A stretch of DNA of 64,000 nt, taken from Acanthaster planci. Its lineage: Eukaryota; Echinodermata; Asteroidea; Valvatida; Acanthasteridae. The position numbers were made by a program, and so were the translations under genes. This document shows positions 34,530 through 45,961 of the stretch, in pieces. The DNA lies in the NCBI RefSeq assembly GCF_001949145.1, contig NW_019091586.1:285160-349159 (forward strand), given 5' to 3'. The notes under the pieces are model-generated. The model was not told the DNA's origin. It saw nothing but the letters and a program-made list of their open reading frames with translations, and did no database searches. Every line of letters starts with the position of its first letter. Position 1 is the stretch's first letter.

Positions 34530-35765
34530 CTGCATATAGGTTACCCAGGCTTCAAGTGTATCACCAACGGACAAACACTGAGCTGGTAGCGCCTGGGTGG
34601 GTTCATGGCAACATGCCCGCCAGACAGTGACATCTGCTCAGTAGACTCCTTTTACAGTCGTCTGTCGGACCGATGATAACCTTGCAAGACAAAAAGTAGG
34701 AACTCTTTCAAATGGCTGGCTGGTTGCAGTTATGGTGATGGTACGCGCAGCTCGTGTTGTGTTGAAACTATAATGTACAGTCACATGGGGAAAGTTTGTT
34801 TGGTACAGAAAGCGCCAACCATGGCAGCGGCCTAAGTAAACCTTTTTCGAGTTAAATTTGAATAAAATCTGGTACACAAAGTTATCTTATTTCACATAAA
34901 CATAACAATTTGAATTCGCAGACTGAATACGCTGTTGCTATGCCTCATGATTCGGGGCAGGCTTTTGCATAGTGACCACCATTTCCGGAATGCACTGGTT
35001 GCTTTGTGCCCTTCTTATCCGTTAAAACCAGGGTTGGCGTATTGGTGCAAGGCGTCTCTCATGTATTTTAGCAAAAGCTTTTCCCGAATCACGAGGTCTA
35101 GCAACATTGTGCTCAGTATGGAGAACTAAAATTGTTGTATTCACGTGAATTAAAAAAAAAATCAGAGCACTAGATTTTACTCAAATTTAACTCGCAAAAG
35201 GCTGATTGCATGTGTGATGAAGTCCTTGGTATGACTGGAAAATTGAGGTGTTAAGAGAAAATCTAGAGATATAAAATGTAGTTAGAGTATAGTGTGGTGC
35301 CAGGCGTATCATTGCCCAGGCAGTCACAGTTACCAGTGATCTTCGGTTTGGACATTGTTCGTGTTCATGCACTTGATAGGCGCCCCGTGAAAAACCTCTG
35401 TTGTCTCCCAGCATCATGGAACAGACTCACATTCAAAAGCTGAACAGGTTACCCTGGGCTAGTCAAGCGTATTACAAAGTGAAAAAAAACCAGTAGAGTG
35501 TTAATAGGTTCACGGCAGTATATGCTCCTGGACAATGACGATTGTTAACATGGGCTAGACTCCTTTTCCATTCACTGGTTGAATTCGTGAAAACCTTGTC
35601 AGATGAAAAGCCCCCTAAACTGACTTTCTGAAATAGCTTTGTCATGGTGACGGTAAACTTGCTCGGTTTCGTGTTGAAATATGCACCGTCACATCGGGAT
35701 GTTTGTGGGTAAATAAAACGCCAGGAATGGTCTTGATTGCATGTGTGAAGAAATCCTCGACGGAT
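34530..35765. repeat. divergent tandem duplication of non-coding sequence
   Basis: Two old copies can be aligned by eye. Copy 1 (34530-34830 plus a short piece at 35201-35230) matches copy 2 (35446-35765). Shared blocks include AGGTTACCC, TAGACTCCTTTT with CAGTC or CATTC, GTGTTGAAA followed by GTCACAT and CGCCA.....ATGG, and TGATTGCATGTGTGA. In copy 1 about 370 bases separate the last two blocks, which are adjacent in copy 2. Minus-strand frames share a few residues between copies (WRF with I or L then Y; HTCNQ), but neither is a recognised protein. Confidence 0.5.
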
Positions 35766-38700
35766 GATGAAGGCAGTCAGAGGTAAGATACCAATATAAA
35801 GTGCAATCACGGAAAAAGGAATTCCTTGCTTCCTCCACGGTGCGGTAGAGTGTACAGTGCTGGTATTATGTCAACTCAAGTGGGCTCGAGCTTAGTACAT
35901 GCTAGTAGTAACATGTTACGGCTAGGATGCCCTTTGATTCGACCTGGCCTACGTTTGGCACAGGTTACGTCCGATTAATGAGTATCACCAGATCAAAATA
36001 ATAATTGCCCATAGGAGTTACATTAAATTAAACTAAAGATAAATATCACAGGTGCATAATTAACTAAAAGTCCATGCACAAACAACGTCAAAGATCCTCA
36101 GACTGAAAGATTTTACTTATAATTATAGGCCTATTATGCTTCTTTTTTTAATGAAATTCCGAGTTGATGTTCTGCAACGCTTTCATGGAGGGGTCCAGAA
36201 ATGTCCTTTTATGTAGGCCAATCCGTGATTGAAGAGATGATTACTCTGTAAACCACACTTTGCTACTGGATGCTAGTGATGCTTTGCATGAGTTTCAACA
36301 TGAGGCATTTAGAACGTGACGTGCACAGTCAAATGTAAGAATTAACGTTGTGAGTTTCGGCAGGGTAAAGTGACAATCTCATTGCACAAATTCACATTCT
36401 TGCACAATTTTCTTATTTATGTAATTCCCACCCAGAATATCTAGAATCACATCACAGAGACAACAACAGGATATGACTTGGGATATTTAATTCTAAATGC
36501 GACATTGGGAGAGGTGAACTATGATATTAAGAAGAATCTTTTGACCAGCTCTCTTGTAAACTCACACCCTAACTTGTTTTGAATAAAAATAAAATTCTTA
36601 TCCTGCCTATACTCGAAAACCTTCTGTAGACATCAAGAAAACTTGAAAAGAGACGCTTCAGAGATTGGGCACCTAGGGAAATTGTGTGCAGGCCTGACTG
36701 TACAGTATGTTAACTGTATTCCCCAAACTGAATAACAACATGTGTGACAATCTGGCCAGTTCCAGGTCGATTTCACTGGTGCACACAGTAACGGTCTGAG
36801 GGGTGTCAACAAAACAGCTGGCATCCAGGCTCAGGTTTGTCGGTTGCACTACCTTACTGCCGGACAGATGCCGTAAAGAGTTCACCCTTTTGAAAAGTAA
36901 AAGTGTTTCTGTCTTGACGAATGCGTTCAATACACGGCATTAAACCAGACTGATGACAGTCATTCTCCAGACTGTCCTTAAGTCCTATCAGACAGATATC
37001 ATGAGATGTTTATCTTTTTGTAAAACACTGGCTTTTGTCTGTCTAGACGGAGGATCCAACTTTAAATCACATAGTACCAGTAACTCACTTGAGATAGATT
37101 GATTCTAGGCTCCAGTTCTACAGGCTCCTCGAGTCCTACTTCCAGACATGATGAACAATTCATCTTTTTAAAATGTGAACGCACGTGGAAGTTATACACT
37201 AATTCTTCAAATCGAAATCGCGTGGCATTACTCGCGATTGAGAACACAAGTCTCTATTAATGTAGATTCCAAGAGCTGGATGGCTCATCTTGTTAAAACA
37301 GCGCACGTGTGAGCCTGAACCAACGCGTTCAATTTAAACGTGTGGTTTTAATTCAGTTTGTACACGCAGGATTTAGTTCAGGTGGACATTCCGTAAGCTA
37401 CGCGACATTCGTAACGAGTGATTCGTCCCTGTTTTCTGAATTGTGGGCGTGCCAAAAATTTAGACTGACTTCACAGGGAAATATCATATGTTATTACGTG
37501 CTGCTTTATGTAGGGCGTAAGCCATTTCTGAGAGAAATAAAAATAGCTGAGACGGGGTGACTTTTTTTCCAATACTCAGATTTACAGGTATTTGTAATTG
37601 TTACGCCACATTATTTTAGATATAAACTGAAAAACCTAAATTGTCTGTTTCAAGGCAAACAAATTAGCAATTTCCACTTCCGTTAAAGTTTTCTGTCATG
37701 TTCTCAGTATTGTTGACAATTTAGCATAACATGCGAAATTTAAAGGTATCCATTTTTAACTGGGTCGATGGAAAACCTGATTGCATTGCAACGAACGGGA
37801 AGGGAGAATTTTATTCTAACAAGCTCTCGTTACAAAGTCTACTGAGTTCTGCTTGAAATTGCCAGACTGCCTAAACATGAAAGGAAAAACTCCTTTCCCT
37901 TTGGTGTATGGCCCAGAACATAGCACATGGAAGTATTTTAAAGACCCATCTTTGTCACGTGACGATTTGAGAAAATAAAAAGCTGTTAACTGACGAGTAA
38001 AGCTAGCCTAATTTTATCTGCTGGACTCGTTTGATCTACGGCAACATGTCGTACATCGAATGTGACGGCTCGGTACGTTAAGTTCCAGTTCCATGAACAT
38101 AAGACATTTTGTGGAACTACGATTATCACTTGGACTTGTGCGGTTCATCAAAGAGAAATCTGGTTTAGTACTGCCGTAACGCATCTCACACTGCCCCAAT
38201 AATGGCGCGGTTGGAACCTTTTTACATTCTTGAAATGCTCTCATTAAACAACGCTACCAATCGTGTGTGAAAGATGGAGATAGCCTAGCGTGATGCAATT
38301 CATTCTGAAACAGAAAGTAAAAACAGGCATAGCAATTCTCTTCTTGACCTTGCCTTGAAAACCTATTAGTATTAAAACCCATTACTTTTCAGTGCAATAG
38401 AGTTCCATTGTGCTGATGTAGCTATGTATGCACATACTAGTGTATAGAACATTTAATTAACAGTCGTGTGCGCTCGTTCTTGTTTCGACGAATGCTTTCA
38501 ACCGTTCAATATCCGCCTCAAAATAGATTTTAATTAATTAAATTACTGATTTAAAACCGCATTTGATGGTTTTGTTTCTCTACAGGGAAAGTAACTTCGT
38601 GTATTGAAACTAGGCCAAGGCAAATCAAATCGAACAAGTAGGCCTATGAGTTGCGAGCAGGAAATGCTTGAGAAGAGAATACTAGAACATATGGTTAATG

Positions 38701-39050
38701 ATACAACGTGGGGGTACATACGGTAATGGGCAGACGAACATGAAACTTCGAACTGATCCTATCTGACTACATTGTAGATTAGTTTGCTCCGCATGATGAT
38801 GTCTACCAGAGACATGGACTGTTTCCCGTTCGTTGTTGTGTGTTTCAGTGTGGTCTGTCGGTCTCTCTTTGCGCTACCGTTAACCTCACTCCTGCAAACA
38901 AGAAAACATCGACCGAGGAGACAAACATGGGTGTTCATGAGCCAAAATCGGATTAGCGTAGTAGTTCTTTCCTCGCCATCCACCAGTGCGGCCCAAGGTC
39001 ATTACTACACAAACCGCTGAAATGCAGTTTTCCTGCGATCTATTGACCTC
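35766..39050. other. intergenic sequence, no gene recognised
   Basis: AT-rich sequence with no repeat structure I can define and no frame resembling a known protein. Confidence 0.5.
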
Positions 39051-39384
39051 TGTTACGCCCCAACGATGATATCAGTCCCAAGTACAGTTGGGACCGTCCC
39101 AACTAGAATGCTATTGTTGGGCCTGCCCAACCACAGCATAGAGGTCCATTGTGTGTCCATTATGTGCCAAAGTCACATTCATTGTTTACATTGTCATATC
39201 GTAGATGAAGTGCCATATTTTAGATGAATTCTGTCAAGTGTAAGATGCATAAACTTGGATAAGGTTGAGAAAATGTCTAAAGAAATTTGGTCAACAATAG
39301 TTGGGCCAGCCCATCTACAGCACTGCAGTTGGGACTGTATAGATGGGACATAGTTGGGACAGACGCTATAGGTGGGGTGTAACA
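39051..39384. mobile_element. MITE-like element with about 80-bp terminal inverted repeats
   Basis: The left end TGTTACGCCCCAACGATGAT matches the reverse complement of the right end, TGTTACACCCCACCTATAGC. The arms continue with matching blocks such as CAGTTGGGAC and GTTGGGC. The element is about 334 bp and non-coding. Flanking target-site duplication was not clear. Confidence 0.65.
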
Positions 39385-40913
39385 GCCCCCCCACCCGCAA
39401 GTAACGTAAATTGTCTACCATTTTGCCCGTTAAATTATGCCAACTGCTCCCCCTTCATACAGTTGTGTGTACAGATTGGCTATAGGCCCTAGCGTGGAAC
39501 ATTATTCTGCACGCTCGCAAACCTCGCAAGATCGATCAAATCTTCCAATTTAATCAGCTGAAAAGTGCGATCCCGCCAGTGCCATGCAGGAGTTTTTTCC
39601 CCGTCGAAAACTGATGACAACAGGTGGACCAGTGAATGTTTGACTTCGCCTCTACGCAAATATACCTAACCACCCATAAGTCACTTGCGGCCACTGAAGT
39701 ACTGTAAATGAGCATTATTGGTGATAGTGATTAAGTCAGAAGTTTCCAAATTAAGAAGATGGAACTTGCCAAGATCTTATGTTGCTAACCAGGGATGAGG
39801 GTAGCAGTGACGGTATACGGTCCCGAAGTTTGCCGTCTGAAGGCCCAATTACACTGTGCGGTAACGGAATTCCGCGTGGTGAACACATATTAAACATGGT
39901 TTTCTATTTGGTTGTTCACATTCGGATCAGATAAACTATTCAATCGCCCGATAAACGGCTGGGAATAGAGACAATCTTTCCAAAGGTACCTCTCTGTGAC
40001 TGCGCGTTCTGGTGAATCATCGTTCGTCTTGTTTGGTATGACGTCACTTTCTGGCTGCAACGCCATTGTCCGTGTGGAATATTGTACTAGCATAAACACC
40101 AACGAGTTTCCGCTTCTGTGAAATTTAAAATATCGCGCGACATTACCGCTCTCTGCTCATGCTTTTCGATACCGCGACGTACGTGTGAAAACGGGCCTCA
40201 ACCTTCACTCTCTCACTCTTGTAGCGAGTGGCGTTTTCGAACCTAAATCATTGAGAAGAGGGCGCACAAAATGGCCCCAAATTCTGAAAACAATTGAGTT
40301 ACTGGAAAACGCAATGTTCAAAATGCAGGCCTTTTGAACTCCTGCCATTTCTCAATACAGTTTCTTTAAGCAATCAGGTCCCTGTTTAACGTTTTCCTGT
40401 AGAAATGGATCAGTCCTCGCTTAAAGAATGAAGTTGAGACGAAAAGCCTAATGACTTTCGCTAGTGTTTATTTGTGTTCCGTCTGAGACGATGTGATGTC
40501 TTCTCGACGGGGCATCTTAGGGAAATGCAATTTCCTGCGCTAGGCAAGTCCGGATTTTGCGAGAGGCAAGTGAAATGTTGACTCATGTAGCGTTGAAAAG
40601 ATTGTTAATCTGCGTGTCGCCCATGTTTAACGAAATTGCTGGAAGTGTTGGAAGTGCAGAAAGGAATTTTTCCGTTCTTATTAATCGGTCTCTTTGAATT
40701 GCGTTTCTTCAAAATATAAAAATACTGATAAAAAATGTTAACTTAAAGGTTTTCGGAAGTAGAGGTTGTCTTTTGCCAAGTTGAACCTTTGACCAACATT
40801 CCAACTTCCTTACCTTCTCTCAAATATCAACCCCAGGCGTTCTCAAAGTTTACGAGAATTAATCTATTAATACACGCTCCGATATTTTTTATAGTGTATC
40901 GTTTCATTACAAT
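39385..40913. other. intergenic sequence, no gene recognised
   Basis: No convincing exon, repeat or regulatory pattern seen. Confidence 0.5.
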
Positions 40914-41533
40914 ACTACGAAAGCCCTGTAGTGCAATCACGTATATATTTTCAAAAAAGTGACGTGTATTTTTTTCGAAGTACGTTTTTAGGAAACCTAT
41001 TTCATTTTTACGAGATATATTTTTCCAAAGTTGGTTTGTTCGAGACAAGCATTCTGCAGTTCGTTTTAATAGGGTGTATATATTTAGAAACAGTGTTTCT
41101 ATTTTTGGTAATAAACCATTTTTTACGAGATATATTTTATTGAAAATTTTTAATTTTTCCAAGTTGATTTTCAGGATATACGCAGTATCAGGTTTGAATT
41201 TATTTTTCACAAAAAAAATTAGAAAAAATGTAACTCAGAAAAACGAACTTTAAAAAAACCTAAAAAACGAACTTGGAAAATTTCGTTGAAACAATTTGTT
41301 TCAAAAGTAGACATCTTTTCTGTTTATAAATCTTAGGGGAATGAACTGGAGAAAATAGATCTCGAACAAACGAACTGGGGAAAAATATTTCTCGTAAAAA
41401 CAAAGTTGAAAAAAAAATTGCACTCCATAAAAACGAACTTGGAAAAAATATATACTTCATAAAACCGAACTTGGAAAAATATACTTTTATGAAAATATGT
41501 ACTTCACGGCACTACGGGGCTTTCGTACAATAC
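40914..41533. mobile_element. terminal-inverted-repeat element with subterminal GAACTTGGAAAAA repeats
   Basis: The left end TACGAAAGCCCTGTAGTGCA matches the reverse complement of the right end, TACGAAAGCCCCGTAGTGCC, and both continue into TATATTTTC-like sequence. The right half holds at least five direct repeats built around AAAAACGAACTTGGAAAAA (41240-41480). The left half holds inverted relatives (TTTTTCCAAGTTG, TTTTCCAAAGTTGGTTTGTT), so the roughly 620-bp unit could fold back almost end to end. There is no transposase frame, so it is probably a non-autonomous DNA element. Confidence 0.7.
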
Positions 41534-43419
41534 CAGTTATGCAAGTGGGCATGTATAAACCACCGTGCCATTTCTTTCAGCTTATGGTTGACCGATTTCT
41601 TTGGACTCACAAAATGGGATGATTGATCATCATAATCACTGGGAATCAGGGTAAAGTATCCTTCCCCATATCTTCGGCTCACATCTCTTCTCAATATCTA
41701 AGTCCTTCCACTTCTCCTTTCGCAGCTGTTGGCTCTTTTTTTCCCCAGTAATCGTCAGATTCCACAACAGAAACCTCTACGACCTGGACTCGGCCTACAT
41801 CTGCGGCAGAGTTCAAATTCCAGGCCGGCTGAATCCGATTTCCCGTGTTTCTTGATTCACAGGTTTACGACATATATCTCAGTGTTGACACATAAACAAT
41901 CTACCTCTCCGGGAGAATATCGTCTCGGGGCCTGCATGACTCGCTAAACCAAACAAAGCCAGGTTAAATCGACGACCAGAAAACGGCAAATACAATTCTA
42001 CAGGATATTAATATCAGCAGCTAAGAAATACGAAGCTCTGAAATGGTCTGAGGGATTCCGGCAGTCTGCTTCCCCAGTGGAAGCAGCGGATCGATTTGCT
42101 GTAGAGGTTATATAAAAGTTAGCTTCCCATACAGTTATCTTTGTTTTGATAGCGAAATTAAATCAAGGTCGTTCCTTGTCAAACAATTAACCAGTCTTAA
42201 GACGAATTGAGAGTTTCCAGTTCTCACTTTGATTACGTTTCTCAATTCGATGACACCAAAGGGACAACATTGCTTTTAAGTGCAGTTCTCCGTTGGAAAG
42301 CAAATTGAGATACCGTCAGCGGCAAAAGAGCTCAATTTTCAAGGTGTTTTTAAACAAAGTTTGACGATTTTCATAACCTCTCTGACCTTTGTCGCTTCTT
42401 TCCATTTTTCTTGTTTCCGTTTGCATAGTTCCATTTTCGTGGGGAAGTGCCCTTGCCCCACCGCCTCCTGGCGCTAACAATTCGTGCACAGAAAACGAAA
42501 ACAACCAACAAGGGCATGGTCTTCAGCTGATTGAGGTAGGAACGTGCGCACGCACTCCAAGAACATTCAAACATATTGATGACGTTACACGACTGCTAGC
42601 CTAAGAGATTTGATATATCACTCTGGCGAGTGAGCCTGTGTAAGATGTCTGCCGCGCTCGCTCCAGATACGAATATTTTTAGCGACCCGTAGTTGGTTCT
42701 TAAAAACTAAGGTTTCATTGTCGGATCCAGTTGTTTTGGGCGAGATTCTAACCTAGTCGGCGAAAATGGTCTTTGACATTAAGCTGGTCAAGCATTTTTC
42801 AACTTGGCAAGGCAGAGTTTGTTTGTATGTCTGTCTTTTTGATGAGGAAAGTTCTATGTATGCTTTGAATATATCGCCTTCAGAATATACAGTTTGTCTG
42901 AAAATTAGCAAAACCTGAAATTTCGACAGCGCGTGGACGCGGGTTCAACTATTTACCCTAAAAGAACCTGGGGGCGTTATCCACCCCCAAACTTTTTTTT
43001 TTTCGATTTCGCAGCAGTACATTTTTTTTCATGAGTCGAACCTTTAACAGTTTTTGTCAGTAACTCTCTGAATCCAGTTTTGCCTAGCGCCCATTTTTCG
43101 ACACTAAAAAGGTATGTTTTCCACTGCCGTACGGTGCTGCCAGCAGGATGGCTCGTGTGTGGCCTTGAACTTCAAATGACTTCAACACCAAAACCATATT
43201 GTATATTTGTACTAATAGGTCTTTTCACTTGCAAAAATCGAACTTTGGACAGCAAAATCCAATCCCGGCCTGAGATGGTCCAAAATGACCTGGCTCAAAG
43301 GGTAAATTCATATAACCACGCGCGCATAGACATTTCCTATACTACGTCATAGACGCCATTTGTTGGCCAGTGAGCTGAAACTGCCTGCCCCGAAGAAGGT
43401 TCTCAGTTACCGAAAGCTC
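41534..43419. other. intergenic sequence up to an assembly gap
   Basis: No gene recognised. A short exon-like stretch at 41746-41850, after a good acceptor (TTTTCCCCAG), was considered and set aside. The sequence stops at a run of N. Confidence 0.5.
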
Positions 43420-44100
43420 NNNNNNNNNNNNNNNNNNNNNNNNNNNNNNNNNNNNNNNNNNNNNNNNNNNNNNNNNNNNNNNNNNNNNNNNNNNNNNNNN
43501 NNNNNNNNNNNNNNNNNNNNNNNNNNNNNNNNNNNNNNNNNNNNNNNNNNNNNNNNNNNNNNNNNNNNNNNNNNNNNNNNNNNNNNNNNNNNNNNNNNNN
43601 NNNNNNNNNNNNNNNNNNNNNNNNNNNNNNNNNNNNNNNNNNNNNNNNNNNNNNNNNNNNNNNNNNNNNNNNNNNNNNNNNNNNNNNNNNNNNNNNNNNN
43701 NNNNNNNNNNNNNNNNNNNNNNNNNNNNNNNNNNNNNNNNNNNNNNNNNNNNNNNNNNNNNNNNNNNNNNNNNNNNNNNNNNNNNNNNNNNNNNNNNNNN
43801 NNNNNNNNNNNNNNNNNNNNNNNNNNNNNNNNNNNNNNNNNNNNNNNNNNNNNNNNNNNNNNNNNNNNNNNNNNNNNNNNNNNNNNNNNNNNNNNNNNNN
43901 NNNNNNNNNNNNNNNNNNNNNNNNNNNNNNNNNNNNNNNNNNNNNNNNNNNNNNNNNNNNNNNNNNNNNNNNNNNNNNNNNNNNNNNNNNNNNNNNNNNN
44001 NNNNNNNNNNNNNNNNNNNNNNNNNNNNNNNNNNNNNNNNNNNNNNNNNNNNNNNNNNNNNNNNNNNNNNNNNNNNNNNNNNNNNNNNNNNNNNNNNNNN
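43420..44100. other. assembly gap of 681 N
   Basis: A run of unknown bases. Reading frames spanning it are artefacts. The sequence just before it (CCCCGAAGAAGGTTCTCAGT then ACCGAAAGCTC) resembles conserved ends of some retroelements, so the gap may sit in a repeat. That is only an impression. Confidence 0.98.
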
Positions 44101-45446
44101 GGCCAACCTCAGTTAAAGTAACCTGCAATATTTTGTCCGTGTAAAGTGGTGGTCCTTGTTTGAACAAACGAAAGGTCTATTAAGTTGGTGCCGCGCTCCA
44201 CGTGTGCGCGCACTTGGCATCATCAAGCAGCGTCAGCAAGTTGCTCGTCTTCTATGCAAGTAATAAGACATATTATTCAAGTCACGCACTTTGGAATGAC
44301 CCAGCATGGAGAAGGTGGAGAAACATACGAAAAACGAACCCATGAATTTAAAAGCCCCTTAAAGGCAGTCGTATTTTGGATTCCACGAACGAATCCACTT
44401 TAGTTGTGAACTGGTCCATTGCAGATGTTTGCCGTCGAGTCACTCATTAATTAGACACATCTTTGCTGATAAATCTCCGTAGACAAGCAAGGCAACTCAC
44501 AGTTGGTTATTACTGGCTAATGTTTACGGAACCATGCTGCTTTACATTTAGGTGATAGTTCCCTGTGTATAATATACTAATGTGGTTCTTTAGTGATATC
44601 CAACATCATCAGTTACGATCTCGCGTGCCACCTGTTTGTGTGTATATTCATGTTCCTCATTAGCACCACTTTTCGTTGGAGACATATGAGACCATTTGAA
44701 TTACCCACACGAGTGATACTGATTTATTGTACTGCGTGGTGTTCCGTCGTCGCCATGGAAACAGGACAGCCGCTGTCCTTTTACTGAAAGATGCTCGCTG
44801 ACCACAGCGGGTGCGTGTTCATGATGGTTTGAGAAATCAATTAATTTCGTATTGCTGAGGTGCTCTGGAAGGCATAATAAGACGCAGGTATATATGGCCA
44901 CATAAAAAGTTTCTCAGGAGATGGGCTCGGATAAAGGGGCGTATATTTTGCTCGCGATTCTTCTGCTCTCCGGTTAGGTGTTTTGGCAATTGCCGTTTTC
45001 ATTCGAATGAAACACAATAAAGTGTAATGTTCAGAGGGATTGGATTCCTGGGGGGGTATTGTGTATTCTTTCCTCAAAATGCGCCTTTCCATCTTTATCA
45101 TGCCTGACATTAGTGAAATCAGATTTCAATGTTATTGATTGTTTGCCTCACTCATGTAAACAACTTTCCTTATTTCTTTTTTAATTTGTTAAAGGAGTTA
45201 TATTACTTGTGCCGAACAAACCTTGTGATTGCACCATTTGAAATATTTTACCACTTGATTTTTACACTTGATTTGGAACAGATAATTTGTTCCAATAATG
45301 ACCAAATTCTTATGCCTTATGAACGAACGTATTTGCGACGCTCACGACAATAACTCCCATTTCAAATGACAGTGCCGTGTCCACATGAATTCCAAATTTC
45401 AGAGCAGGCATAAGCTGATCATTTACTCCTTGCGCTTTGACTTTTC
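44101..45446. other. intergenic sequence, no gene recognised
   Basis: AT-rich sequence between the gap and a transposable element. A hydrophobic open frame at 44593-44787 after an acceptor-like TTTAG was noted but matches no family I know. Confidence 0.5.
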
Positions 45447-45480
45447 TACGGTGGTTTTAAAGAGAAATGGTAGGAAAAAC

Positions 45481-45775
45481 TATATTGTAGGCGAACGCAC
45501 TTTGTTGAGGGAATAACAAAATTTTATTGACGGGAACAACGAATTTTATTGAGGGAACAACAAAGTCTGTTTAGGGATCAACTATGTTTGTTGTTAGAAC
45601 AGCAACTTTTGTTGAGGGAATAACAACTTTTATTGAGGGAAAATCCATTTTTGTTGAGGGAACAACAAATTTTGTTGAGAGAACAACCATATTTGTGTGG
45701 GAACAACAACTTTTGTTGAGGGAACAACAAAGTATGTTGAGGGAACAACCATTTTTGTTGAGGGAACAACTGAGA
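45481..45775. repeat. subterminal tandem array of about 24-bp units
   Basis: Around ten imperfect copies of a unit like GTTGAGGGAACAACAAATTT lie inside the left end of the element at 45447-46673. The unit is itself partly self-complementary (GTTG and CAAC). Reading frames across it give repeated FVEGTT-like peptides and are not genes. Confidence 0.8.
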
Positions 45776-45827
45776 GTTTTTTCTATGAAAATAGACAGTG
45801 AAATGACAGTACTGCAGACAACACAAA

Positions 45828-45961
45828 GGGTGCGTTCGAGTGAAGCTACTCGTGCTATATACTCCTGAGTGTTCGAACGGCTGGAGTCCGACCCGCGGGT
45901 CAGCGAGAGTATAGGGGGAGTATTTGGTGTAATGCACAGGAGTAACCGCGCGAACGCACCC
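45828..45961. mobile_element. nested 134-bp MITE-like element
   Basis: It starts GGGTGCGTTCGAGTGAAGCT and ends GCGCGAACGCACCC. The terminal GGGTGCGTTCG matches the reverse complement of the other end with a single mismatch, and further weaker pairing (CTACTC with GAGTA) follows. It lies within the larger element, so it probably inserted later. No clear target-site duplication was seen. Confidence 0.6.

Noticed and set aside
41746-41850. An exon-like stretch after acceptor TTTTCCCCAG, encoding IVRFHNRNLYDLDSAYICGR
   Set aside because: Codons look good, but there is no matching donor, the frame ends within about 36 codons, and I recognise no family.
43342-44167. Three open frames of about 254 codons
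   Set aside because: They are almost entirely runs of X caused by the assembly gap.
44593-44787. A hydrophobic 64-codon frame after TTTAG
   Set aside because: It could suggest a membrane-protein exon, but no family is recognisable and hydrophobic frames are common in AT-rich DNA.
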